From assembly GCF_018069625.1 (NCBI RefSeq), contig NZ_CP072941.1, forward strand, positions 7,006,001-7,070,000: DNA of 64,000 nucleotides. Direction: 5' to 3'. Made by a program: the position numbers and the translations under genes. Under the pieces are notes generated by a model. It was not told where the DNA came from, did not search any database, and saw nothing but the letters and a program-made list of their open reading frames with translations. The stretch is from Streptomyces yatensis. GTDB lineage: Bacteria; Actinomycetota; Actinomycetes; Streptomycetales; Streptomycetaceae. Shown one piece after another: positions 15,003 to 24,571 of the stretch. Each line of letters opens with the position of its first letter. Position 1 is the first letter of the stretch.

Positions 15003-17009
15003 ATGGCGACCGGTGCGTGGACGGCTGTGGATGACCGACGCGTGGTGCCCGCGCTGGGCGGGCTCATCGACGGCACGGGAATGTGGCGGCCCGGGGCGCT
15101 GGCCTGCATCGAGCGGACCGGCGGCTTTCTGACCGGGACGTGGGATCCCCAGGGACCACAGGGACCCGGGGGCGAGGGAGAGGGCGCGGACGGGCCCGGG
15201 ATCGCCGGGGAAGGGTCGTGGCTGCGGTTCATCGGGCGGATCGGGGCCGTGGCGCTCCGCGCCGCCGTCGCGTCCACGCGCCCCGAGCGGCGCGAGCGGC
15301 TGCTGGCGCTGCTGGAGATGTGGGCGGAGAGCCCGTTCGCCGATCCGGCCGCCCGGCTGCGCACCGGGATCGTGGTCACCGAGCGGGCCGCGGTGCGGGA
15401 CGAGCGCGGGGCGGCCGTCAGCGTGGGGTGGCCCCGTGAGGGGCGGCGCAGCTTCGTCGAGCTGCGGACGGGGGACGCGGAGCCGCCGAGGCTGGGGGAG
15501 ATCGAGGAGGTGCGGGAGGCGCCGCGCGGCTGGGGGAGTCGTGAGCAACTGCGGCGGCTGGTGGCGCTGGTGCGGGAGCGCGGGCCCGCGCCGTGGGACA
15601 AGGAGGCCGTGGCCCTGCTGCGGGAGCGTACGGGCCTGGGGCGCCCCGCCGCGGCCCTCGCGCTCGCCGGGCTCCTGGAGCGGATGTACGTCCCGTTCCT
15701 GGACGCCGATGAGCGGGCGACACTGCGGCTGAAGGTCGCCGAGGCCGAGGACGGCGCGGCCGAACTGGCCCGGCTGACCTCGCTGGAGCGGCTGGAGCTG
15801 CTGGCCGATGTGCTGCCCGAGGACCCGGCCGAGCTGTGGGAGCCGGGCGGCATGCGGGGAGTGGCGGAGCGGCTCGCCGCAGCGTGGCAGGCGCGGCGCG
15901 GCCGGCGGACCGTGGTGCCCGAGCGCACGCTCAAAGCGGTCGTCGAGCTGCAGCTGCTCCGCGTATCGGCGGCCGAGTTCTGCGCCGCGTTCACCCACCC
16001 CGCCGCCGAACCCGGGCTCAGCGCGCCCCTTGACACCTGGCTCAAGAACAGCGAGCACGGCCCGCTGCTCACCGACGCCCGGTGGGACATCATGCGGTTC
16101 CAGGACCGCCTGCGCTCCGTCGTGCCGCACCTGTCCTGGGTCTACGCCGAACTCCCCGCCGGCGACCCGGTCCGCGAGGGGGTGCCCGGCCTGGTGCGGC
16201 TGCTCCTCGAGCGGCTGGACCACCCGGGGCTGCTGCTGCGCGCCGGATTCCCGGCCGGTTCCGGGCGTACGGTCGCCGATCTCCAGGAGCGGTTCGGGTT
16301 CCGGCCGTACGCGGGTCCGGAGCGGCTGGATGTCGCGAGCATCGACGACGGGCTCACCGTCATCACGGACGGCATGGTCAGCCGCAGGAGGGATCGATCC
16401 CCGCCCCGGGTGTACTTCCGCCCCGCGTACTACGGCGATGACGAGCGGTCCAGGGCCCTGGCGGAGGCCACATCCGGCTCCGGCCGGGAGGATCTCCCCC
16501 TCGTCGAGTGGCTGCGCGGTCCGGCCTGCGCGCGCATCGTCGAGCGGATCGAGAGCGCCCCGCTGCCGCCCGGCGCGTACGAGTCGAACCCGGCGGCCTC
16601 CGCGCCCGACCTCGTGGCGCGCGTCGCCGACACGCTCGGCCTCGACGAGGACGCGGCGGCGCTCTACCTTCAGCTGCTGGCCCTGCCCGCGCCGACCGAC
16701 CGGAACGTCCGCACCTGGAACGGCTGGAAGACCGCCCGGCACCAGACGGCCGCCGCCGCGCTGGCCGGGCGCGGCCTGGTCATCCAGGACAAGCGCCCCC
16801 GGGCGGGCCGCCAGGTGTTCCTGCCGGGCGAGTGGATCCACGCCAAGAAGCCGTACCAGCCCATGGAGGCGTGGAAGGCGGAGCTGATCGGCTTGCGCCG
16901 CTCCTACAACCGACGGCTGGAGAACCCCCTCCCGCTGCCCACCCGCACCCTGCCCGAGCTGTTCGCCCACGCCTGGGCGCTGGTGGAGAAGGGGGAAGGG
17001 CCGGTCTGA
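15003..17009 (+). CDS. Large protein of unknown function (668 aa)
   Basis: No family recognised. The protein is soluble in appearance, without signal or membrane segments, and built of alternating helical blocks. Notable segments are LRRLVALVRERGPAPWDKEA and LGRPAAALALAGLLERMYV in the middle, a WNGWKTARHQTAAAALAGRG stretch near residue 590, and the C-terminal LPELFAHAWALVEKGEG. The repeated two-half layout suggests a scaffold or nucleic-acid-binding role, but that is only an impression. GGGGGA lies eight bases before ATG 15003; ATG 14949 is an alternative. It is convergent with the GH3 gene. Confidence 0.7.
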   Translation: MATGAWTAVDDRRVVPALGGLIDGTGMWRPGALACIERTGGFLTGTWDPQGPQGPGGEGEGADGPGIAGEGSWLRFIGRIGAVALRAAVASTRPERRERLLALLEMWAESPFADPAARLRTGIVVTERAAVRDERGAAVSVGWPREGRRSFVELRTGDAEPPRLGEIEEVREAPRGWGSREQLRRLVALVRERGPAPWDKEAVALLRERTGLGRPAAALALAGLLERMYVPFLDADERATLRLKVAEAEDGAAELARLTSLERLELLADVLPEDPAELWEPGGMRGVAERLAAAWQARRGRRTVVPERTLKAVVELQLLRVSAAEFCAAFTHPAAEPGLSAPLDTWLKNSEHGPLLTDARWDIMRFQDRLRSVVPHLSWVYAELPAGDPVREGVPGLVRLLLERLDHPGLLLRAGFPAGSGRTVADLQERFGFRPYAGPERLDVASIDDGLTVITDGMVSRRRDRSPPRVYFRPAYYGDDERSRALAEATSGSGREDLPLVEWLRGPACARIVERIESAPLPPGAYESNPAASAPDLVARVADTLGLDEDAAALYLQLLALPAPTDRNVRTWNGWKTARHQTAAAALAGRGLVIQDKRPRAGRQVFLPGEWIHAKKPYQPMEAWKAELIGLRRSYNRRLENPLPLPTRTLPELFAHAWALVEKGEGPV

Positions 17010-17027
17010 ACCGGCCCCGCCCCGCCG

Positions 17028-17100
17028 CTACGTCACCGCTCCCACCTCACCCGTTCCTACGTCACCCGCCCCCACCTCACGCGCTCCTACTTCACCCGCG
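17028..17100. repeat. Tandem 29/30-bp repeats copying the GH3 gene 3' end
   Basis: Copies begin at 17028, 17057 and 17087. Each contains the minus-strand sequence CGGGTGA(A/C)GTAG, i.e. the last codons and stop of the GH3 gene. The two outer copies lie beyond the real stop codon and serve no evident coding purpose. Confidence 0.7.
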
Positions 17101-19501
17101 TCTCGCACACCATCCGCCGCCGGTGGTCCACCGTGCGCTCGGGCCCGGTCAGCGTCAGCGGGACCGTATGCCGTACGCCGGAGTCGGCGCTGGAGGAGGC
17201 CAACCGCAGCTCCAGCGTGCCCGGTTCCACCACCCTCGTGCCATCGGCCCGCAGCGGATACGAGGCGAGGTCGGCGTGGAAGGTGAAGTGGACCTCGGCC
17301 GACTCACCCGGCCGCAGCGGCACCCGTGCGTAGCCGATCAGCCGGGACACCGGCCGGGCGATCCGGGCCACCGGGTCGTGGAGATAGAGCTGCACGACCT
17401 CCGTCCCGGCCCGGTCACCGGTGTTGCGCACGGTCAGCCGGACCGTGGTCTCCCCGTCGGTCGGCACCTCGGCCGCGTCGGCCTCCGGGCGCTCCCAGGC
17501 GAACGAGGTGTAGGACAGCCCGTGGCCGAACGGGAACAGCGGGGTCGGGTCGATCGAGCTGGAGTCGCCCCGCAGCCCGAGCGGCGGCTGTGCGTACGTC
17601 CAGGGCTGGCCGCCGGACGCGTACGGGACGCTCACCGGAAGCCGGCCCGAAGGGTTGACGCGGCCGCTCAGCACCCCGGCCACCGCCGGGCCGCCCTCCT
17701 CACCGGGGAAGAACGCCTGCACGGCGGCGGCCAGCAGCCTCGACCAGCGGCCGAGGGCGTACGGCCGACCCGTGAACAGCACCAGCACCACCGGGGTGCC
17801 GGTGGCCACCAGGGTGTCCAGCAACGCCCCCTGGTCACCAGGGAGTTCGAGGTCATCCGCGTCGCAGCCCTCACCCGAGGTGCCCCGGCCGAACAGGCCC
17901 GAGCGGTCGCCCAGCACCGCGACACACACATCCGCGTCCGCCGCCGTCCTGGCCGCCTGCGCCAGCCGGCTCTCGGCGGTGAGCGCCGCCGCACCGGCCG
18001 AGGTCGCCGCCCCCGGCTCCCCGGCGGACCCGGCCGGGCCGGGCGCGGCGCACCCCTCGGCGTGGGTGATCCGTGCACCGGGCAGCTCGGCGCGCAGCGC
18101 GGCGAACAGCGTCGGCACCTCGATGCCCAGGGGCAGTTCGGGGTGTTCCACCCCCACATGGCGGGGGAAGGTGTAGCAGCCGAGCATGGCGGCCGGGTCG
18201 TCGGCGAGCGGGCCGACCACCGCGATCCGGGCATCCGGCGCGAGGGGCAGCACGTCGCCGTCGTCGGCGAGCAGCACGACCGACTCCTCGGCCAGCTCGC
18301 GCGCCACGGCCCGCATCCCGGGCGGGTCGAGATCGAGGCCGACGCGTCCTGCGGATTCCACTGATGCCGCGGCCTCGGCGGGCTCCGCGAGCGCCGACGG
18401 CATCGGCGACCAGTCCGCGTCCAGCAGCCCCAGCTCGCACTTCTGCCGCAGCACCCGCAGCGCCGCCCGGTCCACCAGCGCCTCGTCCACCTCCCCGGCC
18501 CGCACCGCGTCCCGCAGCGGGGTGCCGAAGCAGCGCACCGCGGGCAGCTCCACATCCACCCCCGCCGCCAGGGCGAGCCCGGCCGCGTCGCCCCGGGTGG
18601 CGGCGACCCGGTGGGCCAGCTCCAGGAAGGACACCCCGAAGTAGTCGGCGACGACGGTGCCGGTGAAGCCCCAGGTGTCGCGGAGCAGTTCGGTCAGCAA
18701 CCACGGGTTGGCGGCCGAGGGCACCCCGTCGATGTCGTTGTAGGAGTGCATGACCGACCGCGCGCCCCCGTCCCGCACCGCCAGCTCGAAGGGCGGCAGG
18801 ATCACATCGGCGAGTTCCCGCGGGCCGATGGAGACCGGTGCGTGGTTGCGGCCACCGCGGGAGGCGGAGTAGCCCGCGAAATGCTTGAGGGTGGCGACGA
18901 TCCCGGCGGACTCCAGGCCGCGGACGTACGCGGTGCCGATGGTCGCCACCAGGTAGGGGTCCTCGCCGATGGACTCCTCCGTACGGCCCCAGCGCGCGTC
19001 CCGCACCACGTCCAGCACCGGCGCCAGCCCCTGGTGGATACCGGCCGATCGCAGCGAACCGCCGATCAGCTCGGCGGCCCGCCCCACCAGCGCCGGGTCG
19101 AAGGAGGCGCCCCAGGCGAGCGGGGTGGGGAAGACGGTGGCGCGCCAGGCGAAGAAGCCGGTCAGACACTCCTCATGGGCCAGCGCCGGGATCCCGAAGC
19201 GGTTCCCGGCGGCGATCCGGGTCTGGAGGCGGGCCAGCGCGGCGGCGCCCTCGGCCGGTTCGACGGGGGCGGTGCCGAAGGGGCGGGTGAGCTGGCCGAC
19301 GCCATGGGGGAGGAGGCCGTCGAGGTCCACGGCCTCGGACACCTCGTGCTGGAGGGGGGCGACGTCCTCGCCCTCCTCGGCCTCGGATCCCGGCCATACG
19401 CCGGCGAGTTGGGCGAGCTTCTCCTCCAGCGTCATCGAGGAGAGCAGGGCCGCCGCGCGGTCCTCGGCGGAGAGGGAGGTGTCCTGCCAGGGCTGAGGCA
19501 T
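17087..19501 (-). CDS. Glycoside hydrolase family 3 beta-glycosidase
   Basis: 804 residues with the full GH3 layout: (beta/alpha)8 domain with KHFAGYSASRGGRNH (about 206-220) and the nucleophile Asp286 in VVADYFGV, alpha/beta sandwich domain with GEGCDADDLELPG, and a C-terminal fibronectin-III-like domain starting near PFGHGLSYTSF. No signal peptide is seen, so the enzyme probably hydrolyses imported oligosaccharides. Beta-glucosidase or beta-xylosidase activity is likely, but the sugar cannot be fixed. AAGGAG lies six bases before ATG 19501. It is the last gene of the ABC-transporter operon. Confidence 0.93.
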   Translation of the reverse strand: MPQPWQDTSLSAEDRAAALLSSMTLEEKLAQLAGVWPGSEAEEGEDVAPLQHEVSEAVDLDGLLPHGVGQLTRPFGTAPVEPAEGAAALARLQTRIAAGNRFGIPALAHEECLTGFFAWRATVFPTPLAWGASFDPALVGRAAELIGGSLRSAGIHQGLAPVLDVVRDARWGRTEESIGEDPYLVATIGTAYVRGLESAGIVATLKHFAGYSASRGGRNHAPVSIGPRELADVILPPFELAVRDGGARSVMHSYNDIDGVPSAANPWLLTELLRDTWGFTGTVVADYFGVSFLELAHRVAATRGDAAGLALAAGVDVELPAVRCFGTPLRDAVRAGEVDEALVDRAALRVLRQKCELGLLDADWSPMPSALAEPAEAAASVESAGRVGLDLDPPGMRAVARELAEESVVLLADDGDVLPLAPDARIAVVGPLADDPAAMLGCYTFPRHVGVEHPELPLGIEVPTLFAALRAELPGARITHAEGCAAPGPAGSAGEPGAATSAGAAALTAESRLAQAARTAADADVCVAVLGDRSGLFGRGTSGEGCDADDLELPGDQGALLDTLVATGTPVVLVLFTGRPYALGRWSRLLAAAVQAFFPGEEGGPAVAGVLSGRVNPSGRLPVSVPYASGGQPWTYAQPPLGLRGDSSSIDPTPLFPFGHGLSYTSFAWERPEADAAEVPTDGETTVRLTVRNTGDRAGTEVVQLYLHDPVARIARPVSRLIGYARVPLRPGESAEVHFTFHADLASYPLRADGTRVVEPGTLELRLASSSADSGVRHTVPLTLTGPERTVDHRRRMVCETRVK

Positions 19502-19575
19502 GAAGCTCCTTGTCGAGGTGGGGGAACGGCTTGTTTGCCTGCCGCCGGAGGCGGCCTGCGTGCGCCGGGGCCGGC

Positions 19576-20538
19576 CTATTTGCCGCCCATGCCCATCAGT
19601 CCGTTGATCAGCTGGCGGCGGGCGAAGAGATAGACGAGGAAGATCGGGAGGATGGAGAGCACCACGGCGGTGAGCAGCGCCGGGGTGTCCACCCGGAACT
19701 CGCCCACGTAGTCGTACAGCCCCAGGGTCAGCAGCCGGTTGCTCTTGGACTGGGTGAGCAGCAGCGGGAAGAGGAAGCCGTTCCAGGCGTGCAGGGCCGA
19801 CATCACCCCGACTGTGGAGATCCCGGACCGCGACAGCGGCACGACGAGCTGGAGCAGCACCCGGGTCGGGCTCGCCCCGTCCAGCGCCATCGACTCGTAC
19901 AGCTCCTCGTCGATATCGCGCATCGTGCCGACCAGGATCAGCACGCTGACCGGGAGGGAGAAGGCGGCCGTCGGCAGGATCACGGCGAGCAGCGTGTCGT
20001 ACAGCTGGAGCTTGGTGATCACCAGATAGACCGGGATCACCACCGCCTGGGAGGGGATCGCCAGCCCGAGCAGGAAGATCTGGAAGATCCGGCGGGAGGC
20101 GCGGCCCCGGGCGCGCACGACGGTGTAGCCGACGGTGACCGACAGCGTGATCACGATCGCCGCGCATACGGCCGTGACCAGGGCGGTGTTGAGGAGGTAG
20201 GAGAGGAAGTCGGAGCGCAGCACCCGCCGGTAGTTGGCGAGCGTGGGGTGGTCGGGCAGGGCCAGCGGACCGTCGTCGATATAGCCGTCGCGGGTCTGGA
20301 AGGTGGCGGCCACCAGGACGTACAGCGGCAGTCCGACGATGCCGAGCCAGATCAGCGAGCCGAGCCCGGCGGGGTAGTTGGGGGTCCGCGAGCCGCGCCC
20401 GACAAGACGCGGGCGGCGGGGCAGACCCGGGCGGCGGAAGCGGGGGCCAGGGGCCGCCGCGGTCTTGTTCGGCGTACGGACGCCGTCCGGGGGGTGGTCC
20501 GGCGAGCGGTTCGGGGGGCCGGGCAGGACGTCGGTCAC
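19576..20538 (-). CDS. Carbohydrate ABC transporter permease (MalG/AraQ-type)
   Basis: 320-residue inner-membrane permease. After a Pro/Arg-rich cytoplasmic N-terminus it has six hydrophobic segments and the EAA loop ELYESMALDGASPTRVLLQL that contacts the ATPase. The start is GTG 20538, overlapping the upstream permease stop by four bases (GTGA). No ATPase gene is present in the locus; a shared MsiK-type ATPase elsewhere is the usual Streptomyces arrangement. Confidence 0.9.
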   Translation of the reverse strand: MTDVLPGPPNRSPDHPPDGVRTPNKTAAAPGPRFRRPGLPRRPRLVGRGSRTPNYPAGLGSLIWLGIVGLPLYVLVAATFQTRDGYIDDGPLALPDHPTLANYRRVLRSDFLSYLLNTALVTAVCAAIVITLSVTVGYTVVRARGRASRRIFQIFLLGLAIPSQAVVIPVYLVITKLQLYDTLLAVILPTAAFSLPVSVLILVGTMRDIDEELYESMALDGASPTRVLLQLVVPLSRSGISTVGVMSALHAWNGFLFPLLLTQSKSNRLLTLGLYDYVGEFRVDTPALLTAVVLSILPIFLVYLFARRQLINGLMGMGGK

Positions 20539-21518
20539 ATCCCCTCCCGGGTGCTGCGCATCGCGGCGAAGCCGGTGAGCCGCACCAGCAGCAGCGAGAC
20601 GGTGGTGGCGACGACGACGAGGATGGTGGCGACCGCGCTGGCGTAGCCGAGGTCGAACGCCTGGAAGCCGTTCTTGTACATCAGATACGGCACGATCGTG
20701 GTGTCCGTGCCCGGTCCGCCCTTGGTGAGGATCAGCACGGTGTCGAAGAAGGTCAGCGCGCCCACCACCATGATCACCGAGGAGGTGACGATGGTGTTGC
20801 GCAGCTGGGGCAGGGTGATCGAGAAGAACTGCCGTACGGTCCCGGCGCCGTCGATCGCGGCCGCGTCGTAGAGCGAGCGCGGGACGGCGCGGGCGCCGCC
20901 CTGGTAGATCAGGGTGTGCAGCGGGATGAACTGCCAGGCGGTGACGAAGAGGATCGCCCCGAAGGCCCCCTTGGAACTGCCGAGCAGATCGCCGTCCGCG
21001 AAGCCCAGGGCGGGCCCGATGTCGGCGATCAGGCCGAAGTTGGGGTCCAGCAGCGACTTCCAGACCAGCGCGAGCGCGACGGAGGAGCCCAGCAACGGCA
21101 GGAAGAAGATCGCCGACAGCACGGCCCGGTTGCGCTGCCGCCCGGCCGCCCATACGCCCAGCAGCAGGGCGAGCGGGGTCTGGAACACCCAGGTCAGCAC
21201 CGTCAGCACCAGGCTGAGCCAGATGGCCTGATGGGTTTCCGGGTCGTCCCACAGCCGGGACCAGTTGCTCATCCCGGTCCAGCTCGGGGTGCCGATGCCG
21301 TCCCAGTCGGTGAAGGCGAGGGCGCCGACCAGGACCATCGGCGCCACCGCGAAGAAGACGAAGAACAGCGCCCCGGGCAGGGCCCAGACGACGCCAGGAC
21401 GGCCGACGCCGGGTCGACCGATCACCGACCGGCCATCTCCTCGTCGGTCACCTCCTGGTCGGTCACCTGGTCGGCCGACGCTCCGGCGCGGCTCGCGCGG
21501 CGCGGCGGCGTCCGCCAT
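20535..21518 (-). CDS. Carbohydrate ABC transporter permease (MalF/UgpA-type)
   Basis: 327 residues. A positively charged N-terminus with an RPG-repeat (GRPGDRPGGDRR...GRPGVGRPGV) leads into six membrane spans and the EAA loop SLYDAAAIDGAGTVRQFFSI. It pairs with the downstream permease as a heterodimer and overlaps the solute-binding protein gene at its start. AAGGG lies upstream of ATG 21518. The substrate is presumably the sugar cleaved by the GH3 enzyme. Confidence 0.9.
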   Translation of the reverse strand: MADAAAPREPRRSVGRPGDRPGGDRRGDGRSVIGRPGVGRPGVVWALPGALFFVFFAVAPMVLVGALAFTDWDGIGTPSWTGMSNWSRLWDDPETHQAIWLSLVLTVLTWVFQTPLALLLGVWAAGRQRNRAVLSAIFFLPLLGSSVALALVWKSLLDPNFGLIADIGPALGFADGDLLGSSKGAFGAILFVTAWQFIPLHTLIYQGGARAVPRSLYDAAAIDGAGTVRQFFSITLPQLRNTIVTSSVIMVVGALTFFDTVLILTKGGPGTDTTIVPYLMYKNGFQAFDLGYASAVATILVVVATTVSLLLVRLTGFAAMRSTREGM

Positions 21519-22843
21519 CACATGCCCTTCAGGGCGTCGACGAACGCGGCCGGGCCCAGCTGCCCGTTGAACAGCTTCTGCACGGCGGTGTGCAGCGGCG
21601 GGGTGTAGGTGGCGGGCAGCGCCTGGTCCCAGGAGAGCGTGAAGTCGGGGGCCTGCTTGACCAGGTCGTACTGGAACCGCGCGTAGTCCGGGTTCTCATG
21701 CTTCCCGAGGAGGGAGGTGGCGTCGGAGGTGGCGGGCACGTCCCCGTTGGCGATGAGGTCGCCGGAGTAGTCCTGCTGGGCCGCGAACTTCACGAACTCG
21801 AGGGCGGCCTTCTGCTTGTCGCCCTTGACCTTGGCGTTGATCGACCAGTAGTTGGTCGGGTTGCCGACGACGCTCTTGGGGTCACCGCTGCCGCCGGGGA
21901 CGGCCGGGAAGGTGGTCCAGCCAAGACCCGACTTGGCGAACGCGGGCTGGTTGGCCTTCTGGTTGGCGTACTCCCAGCTGCCCATCAGATGCATGGCCGC
22001 CTTGCCCTTGGCGAAGAGCGTGGAGGCCCCGTCGGCGGTGTAGTTGACCGACTTGTAGTTCTTGCCGAACGCGCCCCGGTCCACCAGGTCCTTGACCGTC
22101 TGCGCGGCCTTGAGCACCGCCGGGTCGTCCCACGCCGCCATGCCCTGGCTCTGGATCTTCCGGAACACCCCGGCCCCGCCGTAGCGGTCCACCAGGTACT
22201 CCACCCACATCAGCTCGGTCCAGGCATCGGTGCCGGCCAGCGCGAACGGGGTGACGCCCTTGCCCTTGAAGGTGTCGATGAGCTTCAGCAGATCGTCCCA
22301 GGACTTCGGGGGCTTCGCCCCGGCGTCCTCGAAGACGTCCTTGTTGTAGAAGAGGATCACCGGCTGCATCCCGCGCATCGGGATGCCGTAGTGCTTCCCG
22401 TCGACCGCGCCCGCGTCGAGGATCGTGGGGATGAACGCCTTCTTCAGCTCCGGGTCCTTGGCCATGGCCGGGTCGAGGCCGAGCAGCATGTCCTTCTTGA
22501 CGAAGTCGCTGATGCTGCCGCCGCCCCAGTTGAAGAAGACATCCGGTGCGTTGGGCGTGCCCATGGAGGTGCGCATCTTGTCCGAATAGCCCTCACCGGG
22601 CACCTGGGTGAGCTTCGCCTTGATGTCGGAGGTCTTGTTGAACCGCTTGACGACCTCGCGCTGCACCTTGGTCGAGGCGTCTTGGTAGACCCAGACATCG
22701 AGGGACCCGTCATCCGAACCCCCGGGCCCGCCGCTCCCGCAGCCGACGAGCGCCGTCCCGGCCAGCAGCAGGGCTGCGGCGAGGGTGGACGCGCGGAGGG
22801 TGGACCTTGATCTTGACCTTGACCTTGACCGAGGTATGCGCAT
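21518..22843 (-). CDS. ABC transporter extracellular sugar-binding lipoprotein
   Basis: 441 residues, family 1 solute-binding protein. A lipoprotein signal peptide ends in LVGC with lipidated Cys35. The mature part shows LDVWVYQDAS, FNWGGGSISDFVKKDML and the conserved GSWEYANQKANQPAF. The signal peptide starts with an odd run of alternating Arg-Ser (RSRSRSRSRS), which stems from a 6-bp repeat in the DNA. GGAAGG lies six bases before ATG 22843. It is followed by two permeases and a GH3 enzyme. Confidence 0.92.
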   Translation of the reverse strand: MRIPRSRSRSRSRSTLRASTLAAALLLAGTALVGCGSGGPGGSDDGSLDVWVYQDASTKVQREVVKRFNKTSDIKAKLTQVPGEGYSDKMRTSMGTPNAPDVFFNWGGGSISDFVKKDMLLGLDPAMAKDPELKKAFIPTILDAGAVDGKHYGIPMRGMQPVILFYNKDVFEDAGAKPPKSWDDLLKLIDTFKGKGVTPFALAGTDAWTELMWVEYLVDRYGGAGVFRKIQSQGMAAWDDPAVLKAAQTVKDLVDRGAFGKNYKSVNYTADGASTLFAKGKAAMHLMGSWEYANQKANQPAFAKSGLGWTTFPAVPGGSGDPKSVVGNPTNYWSINAKVKGDKQKAALEFVKFAAQQDYSGDLIANGDVPATSDATSLLGKHENPDYARFQYDLVKQAPDFTLSWDQALPATYTPPLHTAVQKLFNGQLGPAAFVDALKGM

Positions 22844-22850
22844 CGTGTGC

Positions 22851-22860
22851 CTTCCGGAAG
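22851..22860. promoter_or_regulatory. CTTCCGGAAG palindrome upstream of solute-binding protein
   Basis: A 10-bp palindrome with central CG, the usual symmetry of LacI-family operators, just upstream of the sugar transporter. A 9-base identical match (CTTCCGGAA) lies upstream of the lacI-type gene at 24411. Half of it also serves as ribosome site, so coincidence is possible. Confidence 0.35.
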
Positions 22861-22942
22861 TAGCCCGATAATTCTCGGAAGTGGTTGCGTGGAAGGTATG
22901 GGGGTGCTGATGCGGTGTCAAGGGGTGCGGCGGCGGGTGGGT

Positions 22943-23160
22943 TTGTTCCCCACCCCGCCCCTTCCCGTATCGGGGGCTGCGCCCCCGCCCCCGAACGCCC
23001 TTCGGGCGTGTCCTCAATCGCCGGACGGGCTGGAAAATCCAGCCCGTCAGGGGGCACCTCCCGGCGGTAGCTCGGGGAGATTGAGGCCCGGGGTCCGGGG
23101 CGGAGCCCCGGCGGGGGCGGGGGCGCAGCCCCCGTTTCGGGGAGGGGCGGGGTGGGGGAT
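22943..23160. repeat. GC-rich inverted-repeat element (copy B) in intergenic region
   Basis: About 215 bases bounded by inverted copies of a module: CCCCACCCCGCCCCTTCCCG at the left and its complement-like GGGGAGGGGCGGGGTGGGGG at the right. Inside are GGGGGCTGCGCCCCC-type hairpins, CCCGAACGCCCTTCGGGCG, and a stem GGGCTGGAAAATCCAGCCC. It shares modules with the elements at 4823-5752 and 31918-32243. There is no gene. Confidence 0.7.
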
Positions 23161-23306
23161 CAGCCCTCGGCGGGCGGTGCCTGGGTGGGGGATCAGCCCT
23201 CGGCGGGCGGTGCCTGGGTGGGGGATCGGCCCTCGGCGGGCGGTGCCTGGGTGGGGGATCGGCCCCCGGCGGGCAGCGCCTGGGGCGGGAGATCAGCCCT
23301 CGGCGG
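23153..23306. repeat. Four 33-bp tandem repeats plus partial copy at the lacI 3' end
   Basis: Copies at 23153, 23186, 23219 and 23252, with a partial copy that is the true gene end. Each contains the complement of a (G/C)CCGCCGAGGGCTGA-like stretch, i.e. the Pro-Ala-Glu-Gly-stop end of the LacI-type gene. The first two copies keep the stop codon; the others carry a base change. Confidence 0.8.
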
Positions 23307-24336
23307 GTGCGGCCGTGCTGGCGCGGATGACCAGTTGGGTGGCCAGCTCCACCCTCGGCGACTCGATCTCCTCCCCCCGCGCCTGCCGCAACACCGTCCG
23401 CGCGGCCAACTTCCCCATATCCGCCAGCGGTTGTCGTACCGTCGTCAACGGCGGCGCCGACCACCGCACCTCGGGCAAGTCGTCGAAGCCGACAATGCTC
23501 ACATCCTCCGGAACCCGCAGCCCCCGGCGCCGCAGAGCCTCGATCGCGCCCAGAGCCATCTGGTCACTGGAGGCGAACACGGCGGTGGGCGGGGCGTCGG
23601 CGTCCATGAGCTGATCGCAGCCGTGGAAACCCGACTCGTGGTAGAAGTCGCCCTGGACCACCAGCGCCGGATCGAACGGCACGCCCGCCGCCTCCAGCGC
23701 CGCACGGTGGCCGTCCAGCCGGGCGCGGCTGCACAGCAGCCGCGGCGGACCGGCGATCAGGCCGATCCGGCGGTGGCCGAGGCTCAGCAGATGTTCGGTG
23801 GCGGCCATGCCGCCCGCCCAGTTGGTCGCCCCCACGGTGGGCGCGTCCAGCGCCGGGGAGCCGGCCGGGTCGACGACCACGATCGGCACGTTCAGCCGCC
23901 GCAGCTCCTCGTGGACCACCGGCTCCAGCACGGACGTCACCAGGATCACCCCGTCCGAGGCGCGGGCCCGCAGGTTCTTCAGCCACTGCCGGGCCGAGCC
24001 CGCACGACCGTGGATCGCCGAGACCACCGTGCCCACCCCGTCCTGGTGGGCGATCTCCTCCACACCGCGGATGATCTCCACCGCCCAGGGGCTGTCCAGA
24101 TCGTTGAAGACCAGGTCCACCAGGGCGGCGCGGTCGCCGGGCACGCGCTGGCGGCGGCGGTAGCCGTGGACCCGCAGCAGGTCCTCGACCCGGGCCCGGG
24201 TCTCGGGCGAGACATCCGAACGGCCGTTGACCACCCGGGAGACCGTGGGCACCGACACCCCGGCCTCCTGCGCGATGGCCGTGATCGTCACCTTGGGCCG
24301 GGCGCCGCCCTCGGTGCCCCTGCTCTCCGTAGCCAT
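23293..24336 (-). CDS. LacI family transcriptional regulator
   Basis: 347 residues: HTH VTITAIAQEAGVSVPTVSRVVNG at the N-terminus, then a periplasmic-binding-like effector domain with IRGVEEIAHQDG, VPIVVVDPAGSP and DQMALGAIEALRRRGLRVPE. It is encoded upstream of, and on the same strand as, the sugar ABC operon and GH3 gene, so it is the probable local regulator. GAGGAGGCGGA directly before ATG 24336 fixes the start. The 3' end is part of a tandem repeat. Confidence 0.92.
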   Translation of the reverse strand: MATESRGTEGGARPKVTITAIAQEAGVSVPTVSRVVNGRSDVSPETRARVEDLLRVHGYRRRQRVPGDRAALVDLVFNDLDSPWAVEIIRGVEEIAHQDGVGTVVSAIHGRAGSARQWLKNLRARASDGVILVTSVLEPVVHEELRRLNVPIVVVDPAGSPALDAPTVGATNWAGGMAATEHLLSLGHRRIGLIAGPPRLLCSRARLDGHRAALEAAGVPFDPALVVQGDFYHESGFHGCDQLMDADAPPTAVFASSDQMALGAIEALRRRGLRVPEDVSIVGFDDLPEVRWSAPPLTTVRQPLADMGKLAARTVLRQARGEEIESPRVELATQLVIRASTAAPAEG

Positions 24337-24410
24337 TCCGCCTCCTCGCTTGACGGGAGCCACCCCCGCCTCTCGCTTTCCGGGGCGCACCCTCGGAACC
24401 TTGCAGAAGT

Positions 24411-24420
24411 CTTCCGGAAA
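24411..24420. promoter_or_regulatory. CTTCCGGAAA site upstream of lacI-type gene
   Basis: Nine bases match the palindrome before the solute-binding protein gene. It is located 75 bases upstream of the LacI-type start, in a position suited to autoregulation. A similar CTTTCCGGGG lies at 24376. Evidence is limited to this sharing. Confidence 0.35.
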
Positions 24421-24571
24421 ACCGGATCGGACGTGAAGAGACGAGAGAGGGACGTCCCCACAAGCTCCTGAGCTTACGCAGCGCCGTGGTGTCGCCCTCC
24501 GCCGCCATCACGCCACCGCGCGGGGCGACTTCACGCTTGGCGGGGGCGCCTGCTCGGCCGGCTGGGTGCCG

